DNA from: DASUXY01 sp035301985
GTDB taxonomy: Bacteria; Bacillota; Bacilli; Bacillales; Amphibacillaceae
NCBI GenBank assembly: GCA_035301985.1
Contig: DATGTE010000004.1
Location: 1 to 64,000 of the forward strand
DNA: 64,000 bases
Direction: 5' to 3'
Of the stretch, positions 44,314 to 53,049 are shown in pieces. Position 1 is the stretch's first letter, and each line of letters starts with the position of its first letter. Under the pieces are notes generated by a model. That model made no database searches and was not told the origin of the DNA. It saw nothing but the letters and a program-made list of their open reading frames with translations. The position numbers and the translations under genes were made by a program.

Positions 44314-45003
44314 TTAATGATTGTTCTTAAGATGGGGCCAAAGGTTCCACGGATATTGTTGCGGTGGATAGGATGTTACCTCAACGATATCTTTTTTCGT
44401 CGGATGTTTAAACGATAGCGCATGCGACCATAAAGCAATTTGTTGTCCCGGCTGATTGACATTCCGTCCATATTTCTGATCCCCATAGATTGGGTGTCCG
44501 ATTTCCGATAGTTGTACGCGAATTTGATGGGGACGTCCCGTTTGTAGTTCGACCGCGACAAGACTAAATGATTCATAACTCGAAAGGACTTCATACGTAA
44601 GAATGGCTTTTTTTGCCTTCTTATGATTGGATGAGGTCGTATAGACGATATTTTTACGACGGTTTTTTACGAGAAAATGGGTTAAAGTTTGCTTTTTTTG
44701 CGACGGTTTACCGTGAACAACTGCTACATATTTTCTACCTAGTTGTTGTCTTCGTAAAACATCTGATAAACGTGAAGCTGCTTTCGACGTTTTGGCAAAA
44801 ACCATGGCCCCGCCTACTGGACGATCTAATCGGTGAACGAGCGCTAAAAACACATTTCCCGGCTTCTTATAGCGAATTTTTAAGTCTTTTTTTAGCAGTG
44901 TTAATAAATCGAGGTCTTTACTTTGGTCTTGTTGAACAGGGATATTCACCGGTTTTTGTACGACAAGTAAGTGGTTATCTTCATATAATATAGGGATATT
45001 CAT
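44314..45003 (-). CDS. RluA-family pseudouridine synthase
   Basis: 229 residues, shorter than typical RluC/RluD because the N-terminal S4 domain is absent. The catalytic aspartate is in VHRLDRPVGGAMVFAKT near 58-73, and the family's PHQIRVQLSEIGHPIYGD motif is near 160. It should isomerise uridine to pseudouridine in rRNA or tRNA; the target base cannot be read from sequence. Monocistronic. Confidence 0.9.
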   Translation of the reverse strand: MNIPILYEDNHLLVVQKPVNIPVQQDQSKDLDLLTLLKKDLKIRYKKPGNVFLALVHRLDRPVGGAMVFAKTSKAASRLSDVLRRQQLGRKYVAVVHGKPSQKKQTLTHFLVKNRRKNIVYTTSSNHKKAKKAILTYEVLSSYESFSLVAVELQTGRPHQIRVQLSEIGHPIYGDQKYGRNVNQPGQQIALWSHALSFKHPTKKDIVEVTSYPPQQYPWNLWPHLKNNH

Positions 45004-45193
45004 CGTTAGTTAAAACTCCTTTAGTAAAAAATCGATTGAAACAAAACGTCATCTCTCATCCGCGATAGAGTTCATCATCCAACCATTAAACGTTGATGCA
45101 AATTCATCATCCATAACATATACCATTATACAGTACAAGGTTCATTGTCCAAATCCGATGTTTGAACGGTACATATGGATTTGAACGAAAAGA

Positions 45194-45222
45194 AATAATC
45201 CGCCTTACAAAGACGGATTATT
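45194..45222 (-). terminator. Terminator of the aspartokinase gene
   Basis: AATAATCCG and CGGATTATT form a 9-bp stem with T-rich sequence following on the minus strand, 16 bases after the stop codon. Confidence 0.8.
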
Positions 45223-45238
45223 GGGGCGATTCATTATC

Positions 45239-46591
45239 TTACTTTTTAAAAAACATGTTATATAGACTTCGAACTGCTTTCGTTACATCATCTGCTTTGA
45301 CACCGAACATCACACTTACCTCGGACGATCCTTGATTGATCATTTTAATGTTTACTCCGACATCGGCTAGTGCAGTAGCCGCTTTGGCAGCTATGCCAAC
45401 CATGTCATTCATTCCCTCTCCTACGACCATAATCATAGCGAGGTCGTGTTCAATATCCACTTCATCAACTTCAAGTTCGGTACGAATCCGCTCTATAATG
45501 CGTTCTTCTTTTCCATTTTCCAGCTGATTACTACGGATAATGACAGACATATTATCAATCCCAGACGGAGTATGTTCATAAGAAATATATTCTTCTTCTA
45601 AAATGCGGAGTAATTTCCGGCCAAAACCAATTTCTCGATTCATTAAATATTTCGCAACATTTAAACTACAAAATCCTTCATCACTTGCAATGCCGACGAC
45701 TGACTGTCCAGTTAGTTGTCGTTTTGCAACAATACGTGTCCCTGGCAAATCAGGGTTATTCGTATTTTTCACGCGTACGGGAACCCCTTTCTCAAAAGCA
45801 GGTTGTAAAGCTTCATCATGAAACACAGAGAAACCCGCATAAGATAGTTCTCGCATTTCCTGATATGTTAACTCTTTCACTGGATGTGGATTTTCTACAA
45901 TCGAGGGATTGACGCTGTAAATACAATCAACATCTGTGAAGTTTTCATACTCCGTGGCATGGACTCCTGCTGCTATAATCGATCCAGTAATATCGGAACC
46001 ACCGCGTGGAAACGTTACAATATTCCCTTCGTGTGAATAGCCAAAAAATCCTGGAATCACGAGTTTGCCACTACGTTCTTTTAATGATGCTAACTTTTCA
46101 TAGGATTGTGGCAAAACTTTAGCATCACCGGGCTCATCCGTCACGATTAATCCAGCCTCTTTTGGAGAAACATAAGAAGCTTCATGTCCACTTGACTGCA
46201 GGTAAGCGGCTAACAATTTCGCATTATTGTTTTCTCCACTCGCTTTTAAAGCATCGAGTAACCGGTTTTCATTGTTGTGTAACTTCGAAATCGTCTGTTT
46301 TAAATTATCCTCTATCGAATCGATCAGAGATTCAGACAAAGATAAATCACGAACAATCTCGGCATACCGATTGACAACTCGGGCTAGTGCTTCTTCATCA
46401 TACGAATTTCCTTCTACACTCTTACTGAGGGCAATCAATAAATCCGTCGTCTTTGTATCATCAGAAGATCGCTTGCCCGGAGCGGAAACGATGATGATTT
46501 TTCGACTCGGATCAGCCCCTACGATATGAAGTACTTTTTTAAACTGCTCGCCATTCGCTACTGAACTACCACCAAACTTTACTACTTTCAT
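45239..46591 (-). CDS. Aspartate kinase
   Basis: 450 residues, the length of the monofunctional class with tandem C-terminal ACT domains (as Bacillus YclM/LysC-III types). It phosphorylates aspartate in the Lys/Thr/Met pathway. The kinase domain begins VVKFGGSSVANGEQF and includes FTDVDCIYSVNP near 220 and FPRGGSDITGS. The ACT region starts near 310 (GIASDEGFCSLNVAKYL) and contains VGEGMNDMVGIAAKAATAL and KMINQGSSEVSVMFGV. No lysine riboswitch or T-box is recognisable in the 130 bases upstream. Feedback specificity is not predictable here. Confidence 0.93.
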   Translation of the reverse strand: MKVVKFGGSSVANGEQFKKVLHIVGADPSRKIIIVSAPGKRSSDDTKTTDLLIALSKSVEGNSYDEEALARVVNRYAEIVRDLSLSESLIDSIEDNLKQTISKLHNNENRLLDALKASGENNNAKLLAAYLQSSGHEASYVSPKEAGLIVTDEPGDAKVLPQSYEKLASLKERSGKLVIPGFFGYSHEGNIVTFPRGGSDITGSIIAAGVHATEYENFTDVDCIYSVNPSIVENPHPVKELTYQEMRELSYAGFSVFHDEALQPAFEKGVPVRVKNTNNPDLPGTRIVAKRQLTGQSVVGIASDEGFCSLNVAKYLMNREIGFGRKLLRILEEEYISYEHTPSGIDNMSVIIRSNQLENGKEERIIERIRTELEVDEVDIEHDLAMIMVVGEGMNDMVGIAAKAATALADVGVNIKMINQGSSEVSVMFGVKADDVTKAVRSLYNMFFKK

Positions 46592-46721
46592 TTCTAATAT
46601 AACTTCCCTTCAAGCATATCGCGTTAAATAATTTGTATATTTCGAAAGAATTTAGTAGCAAGTATACTAGATTCATCGACAATTGTCACCTATTAAAATA
46701 TATAAATCACTTTCATCTTTT

Positions 46722-47516
46722 TTATACATAGAATGATCGTGTTTGCTCATAAATTTGTTCATAGACGTAGTGCCGATTGACTCCCTTTAAATGGGCGATT
46801 TCATTGATGGTGTAGTGAATCATTTTTGGATGTGTCATTTGTTGTTTGAATGGACCTTTGAAAGCCCATGGTCCATCGGTTTCTACCATCATTTGTGAGA
46901 GTGGATAAACTTGCACGATTTGTCTAATTTCCGGTTCATATAATACATCAGGTGTAATCGAAATAAAATATCCATTACGGATCATGCGTTCCATTGTCCG
47001 TTGATCTCCTTTGAACCAATGAAAATGAGCATCTTGAAGTGAATGCTTTTCTAATAGTGAACAGATGAGATTCGCATCTTCATAAATCGCATGCAGTGCA
47101 ATTGGTAAATCATAGGCTTTCGCGATTCTGATAAAATGCTCTACGATTTCAATGTATGGTTCAATGGACAGACGCGGATTTTTTTGTCTGGTATAATATG
47201 GCAATCCAACCTCACCTATTGCTACTAATTTATCGTGATCGTTTTCAATAAGTCGTTCCAGTCTCGTCATTTCATTTATACTGGGTAATGATTGCTCAGG
47301 GTGAAAGCCTACAGCAGCTCGAACGGCTTGATGTTTCTCGGCTAAACGAACATTCATTTCAGCGGAGCGAATGTCCTTTGATACGGAAATGAGTGCTTCA
47401 ATGTTATAGTGCTCTAAATCGTTTAATATGAGGCGACGCTCTTGTTGGTCATACAGATCAAGATGAATATGCGCATCAATAATCGGATGCATCGTCCATT
47501 CGAAGTCATTGACCAT
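46722..47516 (-). CDS. TatD-family metal-dependent hydrolase
   Basis: 264 residues from the ATG at 47516; a TTG at 47525 is closer to the GGGAGGTG site and equally possible. TatD-type nucleases/hydrolases bind two metals. Visible ligands: DAHIHLD near 17, GEVGLPYY (Glu), ALHAIYED and HFHWFKGD (His), and VETDGPWAF (Asp). It is longer in loops than YabD. It lies 40 bases downstream of the T-box-controlled SAM hydrolase gene, so it probably shares that regulation. The substrate is unknown. Confidence 0.82.
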   Translation of the reverse strand: MVNDFEWTMHPIIDAHIHLDLYDQQERRLILNDLEHYNIEALISVSKDIRSAEMNVRLAEKHQAVRAAVGFHPEQSLPSINEMTRLERLIENDHDKLVAIGEVGLPYYTRQKNPRLSIEPYIEIVEHFIRIAKAYDLPIALHAIYEDANLICSLLEKHSLQDAHFHWFKGDQRTMERMIRNGYFISITPDVLYEPEIRQIVQVYPLSQMMVETDGPWAFKGPFKQQMTHPKMIHYTINEIAHLKGVNRHYVYEQIYEQTRSFYV

Positions 47517-47556
47517 TCGTACCAATCACCTCCCCCTTCCAAATCAACCATCACAT

Positions 47557-48408
47557 TCATGACATAATGTGGATTTTACGAATCATAATTTTCCAATTGA
47601 CACCGGATTGAATATGGTAAGCATGTGAAAATGAACCTTGATTGATACCGACGCCAAGATAATCGAGCGAGTTCACATATAAAAGAGGCTCGCCTAAACG
47701 ACTATCAGCAAACGATCGACCAAATGTCATGATATTTTTATACACTTGATGCGTATGATTAGCTATGGTCACTTCTAGAGAATCCCCATAACGAATATCT
47801 GCCTTTTCAAATAAGGTGCGATGGATATTCGTCCATAAGTTTCCGAAGCGAATATCTAAAATGTCAATGTTTCCATAGATGATGTCATCTTCAATATAGG
47901 CTTTTGGTCGCGTCAACTCTTTAAGATCAGTCACGTCCATTTTCGGACCGACTTCCTCGTATGAAATAACACCAGACGCGAGTCGTGATCCCGTGTAGGC
48001 AAAAATATCCCGGCCATGAAACGTGTAAGACTGTTCGGATTGTGGTAGACGATGACATGTTTCATCGATTACCCGTGCTTCCTTAATGCCAATATCATTT
48101 TTAATGTGGGTTAACGTCCCATTATCCGGCGTAACAATATATTGATGATCAACCGTTTTTACGACGACACTTCGTCGCGACGTCCCTACTCCTGGGTCGA
48201 CAACCGATATGAAGACCGTCCCTTCTGGCCAGTACGTAATCGTTTGATACAAACGGTATGATGCTTCCCATATGTTGTACGGTGGAATATCGTGCGTAAT
48301 ATCAAAAATCTTTAAGCTTGGATCAACGGTTAGAGCGACTCCGTACATTGCACTAACCGCGCCATCACTACGTCCAAAATCTGTTTGTAAAACTAATAAT
48401 TCACTCAT
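47557..48408 (-). CDS. SAM hydrolase family protein (S-adenosyl-L-methionine hydroxide adenosyltransferase, DUF62)
   Basis: 283 residues. Family members split S-adenosylmethionine into adenosine and methionine using activated water, and are related to fluorinase/chlorinase. Signatures: LQTDFGRSDGAVSAMYG near 8-24, VFISVVDPGVGTSRR near 66-80, IVTPDNGTLTHI near 92, and FHGRDIFAY near 130. The C-terminal beta-barrel follows (DILDIRFGNLWTNI onward). The leader is a T-box riboswitch whose likely specifier is AUG (methionine). A methionine-linked signal controlling a SAM-to-methionine enzyme makes functional sense. Confidence 0.88.
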   Translation of the reverse strand: MSELLVLQTDFGRSDGAVSAMYGVALTVDPSLKIFDITHDIPPYNIWEASYRLYQTITYWPEGTVFISVVDPGVGTSRRSVVVKTVDHQYIVTPDNGTLTHIKNDIGIKEARVIDETCHRLPQSEQSYTFHGRDIFAYTGSRLASGVISYEEVGPKMDVTDLKELTRPKAYIEDDIIYGNIDILDIRFGNLWTNIHRTLFEKADIRYGDSLEVTIANHTHQVYKNIMTFGRSFADSRLGEPLLYVNSLDYLGVGINQGSFSHAYHIQSGVNWKIMIRKIHIMS

Positions 48409-48435
48409 TTCAAACCACCCTCCTATAATCTAACG

Positions 48436-48759
48436 AAAAAAACCACGTCTTTATCGTATTCGATAAGGACGTGGTTTTGTGTATACGTGGTACCACCTTA
48501 CTTTACTGCACATTCACATATGCAGCCTCAACAAGTACTCGAATCTAGTCATTCTTCATACTGTGGTATGGATAACGAGTACCAAATCTCGGCGATCCCT
48601 ACTAATGAACTCATACGTTCAGCATCGCAACTCCGGGGCCATTGTTCAGATTCGTATTTTTGCTTCTTTTCAGCACCTGAAGCTCTCTGTGAAAAAATAA
48701 CTAAACCTTACTTTTCCCCGTCCATGTTATTGTGGCAAAAATTTTTAATTCATTAGTTA
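48436..48759 (-). promoter_or_regulatory. T-box riboswitch, probable methionine specifier
   Basis: The T-box motif AAGGTGGTACCACG is at 48486-48499 (minus strand) and is followed by a terminator: ACCACGTC/GACGTGGT at 48442-48475 with a T-run. Upstream are the conserved stem I elements CAGAGAGC and GGTGCTGAA, the specifier loop region GAACAATGGCCCC followed by GGAGTTGC, then AGTAGGG and CGTTATC. The most consistent specifier codon is AUG (48640-48642), with the purine after it; an offset reading UGG (Trp) is less fitting. A promoter, TTGCAT and TATAAT 17 bases apart (48766-48794), precedes it. Uncharged tRNA would favour antitermination into the SAM hydrolase gene. Confidence 0.9.
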
Positions 48760-48765
48760 GAAAGC

Positions 48766-48794
48766 ATTATAATAAACTCCTCTTAAAAATGCAA
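48766..48794 (-). promoter_or_regulatory. Promoter of the T-box leader
   Basis: TTGCAT (48789-48794) and TATAAT (48766-48771) with 17-base spacing on the minus strand. Confidence 0.7.
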
Positions 48795-48825
48795 GGAAAT
48801 CTGTTTCTCATTTAACCAAATTCTA

Positions 48826-49569
48826 CTATTTTCGATGATGTTCTCCGCTAATGGTCCCGTCTAGCGTTCCCGTACTTTGTAAATCGACAAGAAATAGGAC
48901 TAGAGTAGCATCTTTATGGACCGTTAACGGAGGAATAGAATCATCTAGATCGGTCACTGCCTCTTGTTTACCTAATGTGATGTCATTTACTGAAATTTCA
49001 CCGTCTAATACATAGAGAAAAGGTTGATAACCCTCATACTCGGGAATATTCAAGGTATCACCACTTTTAGGATGGGCATCGAATATATATACATTGTTCC
49101 GAACAATAATGGGAGCATCACTTGATTTAGGTCCAACCATCACATACCAATCACGTTGGTCGGAAGGTTTGTCGTGAAATTGAATCATCGGTTTAAGGTT
49201 TGACTGATCGGGTCGGACGAAGATTTGTAACATCTCGACTTGACCTTCTTTCACCATTTCTTCGTGTTTGAATCCCGAACCCGCATTCATCATCATTAAT
49301 TTTCCAGGTGTAAGTGGAACTTCAAATCCGTCTGAATCCTTATGATACGACGTACCTGAGAAAACATAACTAAATATTTCATCATTTACATGCTCATGCA
49401 TTTTTACTGTCAATCCTTCACTCATAACGGCGTGGTCAATCGTACTCAGTGGACCGAATGCTGAATCCCTTGTATTTTCTGTGAAAATAGCGCTCGGTTG
49501 AATCCGTGTAACAGAAAAAGGACCTTTAAATGGTTGTGTATGACAATCCGCAGTAAGTTTTTGTAACAT
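48826..49569 (-). CDS. Pirin-family protein
   Basis: 247 residues from the ATG at 49569, which has GAGGAGGG upstream; the longer frame to 49632 lacks a site. It has two cupin domains. The N-terminal one carries the metal-binding pattern VKMHEHVNDEIFSYVFSG near 60-75 and SGFKHEE near 102. Bacterial pirins include quercetinase-like enzymes and redox proteins; the real substrate is unknown. Monocistronic, ending just upstream of the T-box promoter. Confidence 0.85.
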   Translation of the reverse strand: MLQKLTADCHTQPFKGPFSVTRIQPSAIFTENTRDSAFGPLSTIDHAVMSEGLTVKMHEHVNDEIFSYVFSGTSYHKDSDGFEVPLTPGKLMMMNAGSGFKHEEMVKEGQVEMLQIFVRPDQSNLKPMIQFHDKPSDQRDWYVMVGPKSSDAPIIVRNNVYIFDAHPKSGDTLNIPEYEGYQPFLYVLDGEISVNDITLGKQEAVTDLDDSIPPLTVHKDATLVLFLVDLQSTGTLDGTISGEHHRK

Positions 49570-49725
49570 ACGCACACCCTCCTCAAATTTAAACCGCTTC
49601 CATCTAGCATACCAAATCCCTTGACGAATCAAAGTTTTATAGATTCATAATGTAGATAAAAGTATCGTTTTACTTACTTGTTCACAATTCGCTACAAATT
49701 AGACGTAACGAAGGAGGAATCATCG

Positions 49726-50100
49726 ATGAAAAAGATATTTGATCAGCCCAACCGGCCGGTAACATACAACTTCCCACCACAACGAAGCATTTCATTTAGC
49801 CCAGCCATCACAGAAACGATGAATCACTTACAGCTTCACAACGAAATTGTCGGCGTACCCAAAAAATAAAGTAAACAATGCTGAGGTAGTCGGAGGAACA
49901 AAATCGATTAAACAACATGTCATTCACGAACGAAAGCCAGGTCTCATCATCGCCGAAAAGGAAGAAAATACAAAAGAAATCGTTACATCGCTCGAAAACA
50001 CTTTCCAATCTATGTTTTTGAAATCCAATCCATCCGTGATGCCTTACAGATGATTGTGGATCTCGGGCACCTAACCCAACCGACACACACACAGATAGGA
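49726..50100 (+). pseudogene. Cobalamin/siderophore-type binding protein, frameshifted and truncated
   Basis: The start is intact (ATG after AAGGAGG). The product resembles the BtuF/TroA-type helical-backbone binding proteins: RSISFSPAITETMNHLQLHNEIVGVP, then VVGGTKSI, then KPGLIIAEKEENTKEIVTSLENTF, then PIYVFEIQSIRDALQMIVDLG. These pieces are in different frames. An extra A in the run at 49861-49866 and a missing T near 50002-50004 restore one frame. The C-terminal half is gone, replaced by the terminator at 50119. No signal peptide is present at the start, as in some cytoplasmic relatives. Confidence 0.8.
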
Positions 50101-50118
50101 GGTTCAATCGAATCAAAA

Positions 50119-50179
50119 AATGAAACAGAAATCATCCACACGATTGCTCGATCGTCTTGTGGATGATCTTTGTTTCATT
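50119..50179. terminator. Long terminator stem after the pseudogene
   Basis: Arms at 50119-50140 and 50158-50179 pair over 22 bp with two mismatches. A T-run follows on the minus strand, so it serves the small minus-strand gene. Confidence 0.75.
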
Positions 50180-50357
50180 ACGTGTCTTTTTTTACTTGTT
50201 TACGTTTAACGGGATCCATGAAGTGCGGGTTTTTCTTTAACTCAATCGTTGGAGTAATCCCGATTTGAACCCCTGTAGAATCATTCAGGACGCCTTCACG
50301 TCTACCATCTTCATGTGGAGTCGTCTTCGATCCAATATTTTCTGTTTTGTTCGGCAT
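50178..50357 (-). CDS. Small hypothetical protein
   Basis: 59 residues from the ATG at 50357, which has AAGGAG nine bases upstream; a longer frame exists but lacks a site. The product is polar, with no membrane segment: MPNKTENIGSKTTPHEDGR, then VQIGITPTIELKKNPHF. It looks like a small soluble or spore-type protein, but I do not recognise a family. Monocistronic with a strong terminator. Confidence 0.6.
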   Translation of the reverse strand: MPNKTENIGSKTTPHEDGRREGVLNDSTGVQIGITPTIELKKNPHFMDPVKRKQVKKDT

Positions 50358-50522
50358 ATAGATCAACTCCTTCGTCTTAGTATGAGAAATCATTGAAAAT
50401 ATATACATCGGTACATATTTTATAAATCGATGCAAATCATCCGGATTGAAAAACACCCTTAATGAAGGAAGTTTCACTTTATGGTAAAATTTTTTTAGGG
50501 GGAATGAGAGGAGGTTATGTGA

Positions 50523-51437
50523 ATGATTGAGCTTATAACGACTGCAGAATCAATTGACCAAGCAAAAGCTTTAGTTCATGCCGGTGTGGACACACTATAT
50601 ATTGGTGAAGATGAGTTCGGATTACGTTTACCAGCGTCATTTTCACGACAAGAGATTGAAGAAATTACGAAAATCGCTCACGACAAACAGAAAAAAGTTT
50701 GTGTAGCGATGAACGCGATTATGCATAATGACCGTATTAACAAAGTTGTACCATACGCACAATCTTTACAAGAAATAGGCGTCGATTCCATTACGGTCGG
50801 TGACCCAGGTGTCATCCACCTATTTAAAAAGAATGATATCCAAATTCCTTATATTTATGATGCACACACCCTCGTAACGAGTGCAAATCAAGTGAACTTT
50901 TGGGCAAAGCGTGGGGCAACGGGGGCTGTACTTGCCCGCGAATTGACATATGAAGAATTGGAAAAAATTGCTGCTGACGTTTACGTTCCGGTAGAAATCT
51001 TAGTTTACGGAGCCACGTGTATTCATCAGTCCAAGCGCCCGCTCGTAAAAAATTATTTTAATTTCACGGAGCAACATGAACAAGAAACGAAAGACTTGTT
51101 CATATCAGAAGCAAAAAATCCTGATACGCATTATTCAATTTATGAGGATATCAATGGAACGCATGTGTTTGCGACCGATGACATCAATTTAATGCCGCAT
51201 CTTGAAGCGTTAGTCAATGCGGGCATTAAACAGTGGAAATTAGACGGTATTTTTACAAGAGGAAACGATTTTGTCGAGATTGCTCGCCTTTTTGTAAAAG
51301 CTAAAAATGCCTTCCAAGAAGGAACTTGGACGACTGAAGTAATGGAACGTCTCAATGAACAAGTAATCGCCCTTCATCCAAATGAAAGAACGTTAAGTGA
51401 AGGCTTTTTCTTAAAAGACCCTGAAGACGTCAAATAA
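50523..51437 (+). CDS. yrrN: U32-family protein YrrN (tRNA hydroxylation factor TrhP1)
   Basis: 304 residues, start after GAGGAGG. It is a peptidase-U32-family protein of the smaller type (DTLYIGEDEFGLRLPASFS, AMNAIMHND, VDSITVGDPGVIHLFKK, VPVEILVYGATCIHQSKRPL). In Bacillus subtilis the YrrN-YrrO pair is required for 5-hydroxyuridine formation at tRNA position 34; protease activity is doubtful. It is followed 38 bases later by yrrO, as in Bacillus. Confidence 0.88.
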   Translation: MIELITTAESIDQAKALVHAGVDTLYIGEDEFGLRLPASFSRQEIEEITKIAHDKQKKVCVAMNAIMHNDRINKVVPYAQSLQEIGVDSITVGDPGVIHLFKKNDIQIPYIYDAHTLVTSANQVNFWAKRGATGAVLARELTYEELEKIAADVYVPVEILVYGATCIHQSKRPLVKNYFNFTEQHEQETKDLFISEAKNPDTHYSIYEDINGTHVFATDDINLMPHLEALVNAGIKQWKLDGIFTRGNDFVEIARLFVKAKNAFQEGTWTTEVMERLNEQVIALHPNERTLSEGFFLKDPEDVK

Positions 51438-51475
51438 ATCGTTACATGAAAACTGTTAAGAAGAGGAGGATTACG

Positions 51476-52711
51476 ATGCGAACAATTACAAAAAAACCTG
51501 AAGTGTTAGCACCAGCAGGTACGCTTGAAAAGTTAAAAATAGCGATTCATTACGGTGCAGATGCTGTCTATATCGGTGGAAATGCGTATGGACTGAGAAG
51601 TCGAGCTGGAAACTTCACGTATGATGAAATGCGCGAAGGTGTCGAGTTCGCAAAAAAACATAACGCCCACGTATATGTAGCAGCGAATATGGTCGCTCAT
51701 GAAGGGGATGTCGAAGGAGCAGGAGACTTCTTCCGCACATTACGGGATATCGGTATTCGTGCTGTCATCGTTTCTGACCCTGCCTTAATCGAAATTTGTG
51801 CAATGGAAGCTCCCGGATTACCGATCCACCTATCTACGCAAGCATCGGCTACGAACTATGAAACGCTTAATTTTTGGCATGAGGAAGGGTTGGAACGTGT
51901 CGTTCTAGCTCGAGAAGTAAGCATGGATGAAATCGCTGAAATTCGCCAAAATACAGATGTCGAAATTGAAGCGTTTATTCACGGGGCGATGTGTATTTCG
52001 TATTCAGGACGTTGCACACTGTCCAATCATATGTCAGCACGTGATGCAAACCGAGGTGGCTGTTCTCAATCTTGTCGCTGGAAGTATGACTTGTTCGAAA
52101 TGGATCATCTCGGGGATCGGCAGTCTCTTCTCGATGGAGGAGATGAGTTAGAAGACTTTTCGATGAGTGCTGTCGATATGTCGATGATCCATCACATTCC
52201 AGATTTTGTGGAAAATGGGGTCGATAGTTTAAAAATTGAAGGCCGCATGAAGTCGATTCATTATGTATCAACTGTTTCGAATGTGTATCGACAAGTCGTC
52301 GATGCATATTGCGCTGATCCCGATCATTTCGAGTTCAAACAAGAGTGGGAGGATGAATTGTGGAAAGTAGCCCAACGGGAATTAGCGACTGGTTTTTACT
52401 ATGGGACCCCTTCTGAAAATCAACAGCTATTCGGTAAACGGCGTAAAATCCCGAAATATGTATTTGCTGGTCAAGTATTGGATTACGATGAAGAGACACA
52501 AATGGCAACAATCCAGCAACGAAATAATTTTGCTGTTGGCGATGAAGTCGAGTTTTATGGTCCGGGCTTTACCCATATTAAACAAATCGTTGGACAATTG
52601 TGGGATGAAGACGATCAGCCGATTGATCGTGCTCGTCATCCGATGATGAACGTAAAAATGAAAGTCGATACCCCTGTTAAACCGTTTGATATTATGCGTA
52701 AACGTAAATAA
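51476..52711 (+). CDS. yrrO: U32-family protein YrrO (tRNA hydroxylation factor TrhP2)
   Basis: 411 residues from the ATG at 51476, preceded by GAGGAGG. The U32 core begins KPEVLAPAGTLEKLKIAIHY and includes YGADAVYIGGNAYGLRSRAG. Four cysteines (AMCISYSGRC...GGCSQSC, about 166-196) match the proposed iron-sulfur ligands of the family. The C-terminal U32 extension (FAGQVLDYDEETQMATIQQR onward) is present. It works with YrrN in prephenate-dependent hydroxylation of wobble uridine, by homology. Confidence 0.9.
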   Translation: MRTITKKPEVLAPAGTLEKLKIAIHYGADAVYIGGNAYGLRSRAGNFTYDEMREGVEFAKKHNAHVYVAANMVAHEGDVEGAGDFFRTLRDIGIRAVIVSDPALIEICAMEAPGLPIHLSTQASATNYETLNFWHEEGLERVVLAREVSMDEIAEIRQNTDVEIEAFIHGAMCISYSGRCTLSNHMSARDANRGGCSQSCRWKYDLFEMDHLGDRQSLLDGGDELEDFSMSAVDMSMIHHIPDFVENGVDSLKIEGRMKSIHYVSTVSNVYRQVVDAYCADPDHFEFKQEWEDELWKVAQRELATGFYYGTPSENQQLFGKRRKIPKYVFAGQVLDYDEETQMATIQQRNNFAVGDEVEFYGPGFTHIKQIVGQLWDEDDQPIDRARHPMMNVKMKVDTPVKPFDIMRKRK

Positions 52712-52719
52712 ACAACATC

Positions 52720-52750
52720 GTGGAGTGCCCGCTGGAACACTCCACTTTTT
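52720..52750 (+). terminator. Terminator of the yrrNO operon
   Basis: GTGGAGTG and CACTCCAC form an 8-bp perfect stem followed by T5, nine bases after the yrrO stop. Confidence 0.85.
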
Positions 52751-52911
52751 ACTATGTTGCCACATGCATACCTTCCGTTTTTTCGCTTTTTTGCTCCAAG
52801 GCGTCTTTTTTAGAGACCCTCCTGACTCTACAACATCCTTACTCACTCCGCATTGATTTACAACGTCCACCTTCCTGATCTCTTTTATTGATCATCCTTT
52901 CATAAGCATCC

Positions 52912-52970
52912 TTGACTTTATCCGTTTTTTCGATTAATGTTAACCTTATAAAATTAAAGGTGAACATTAA
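52912..52970 (+). promoter_or_regulatory. Biotin operon promoter with BirA operator
   Basis: TTGACT (52912-52917) and TAATGT (52935-52940) are 17 bases apart. The -10 box overlaps an inverted repeat: TTAATGTTAACCTT (52934-52947) and AAGGTGAACATTAA (52957-52970), 14-bp arms with one mismatch and a 9-base spacer. This fits the BirA box (TGTTAACC...GGTTAACA). Biotinoyl-AMP-bound BirA should block transcription when biotin is plentiful. Confidence 0.88.
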
Positions 52971-53049
52971 TAAACTCAACAGACGGATTTTTTGCCGGTC
53001 TAATAGAACGAAAACTTCTAAAGGAGCGGCAAAACATATGAGGTGGGTC

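Noticed and set aside
46592..46721. Possible lysine riboswitch before the aspartokinase gene
   Set aside because: The 130-base gap is too short and lacks the conserved core.
48479..48756. Two plus-strand open frames of 73 and 89 codons
   Set aside because: They are the reverse of the T-box leader; no start signals and no protein-like composition.
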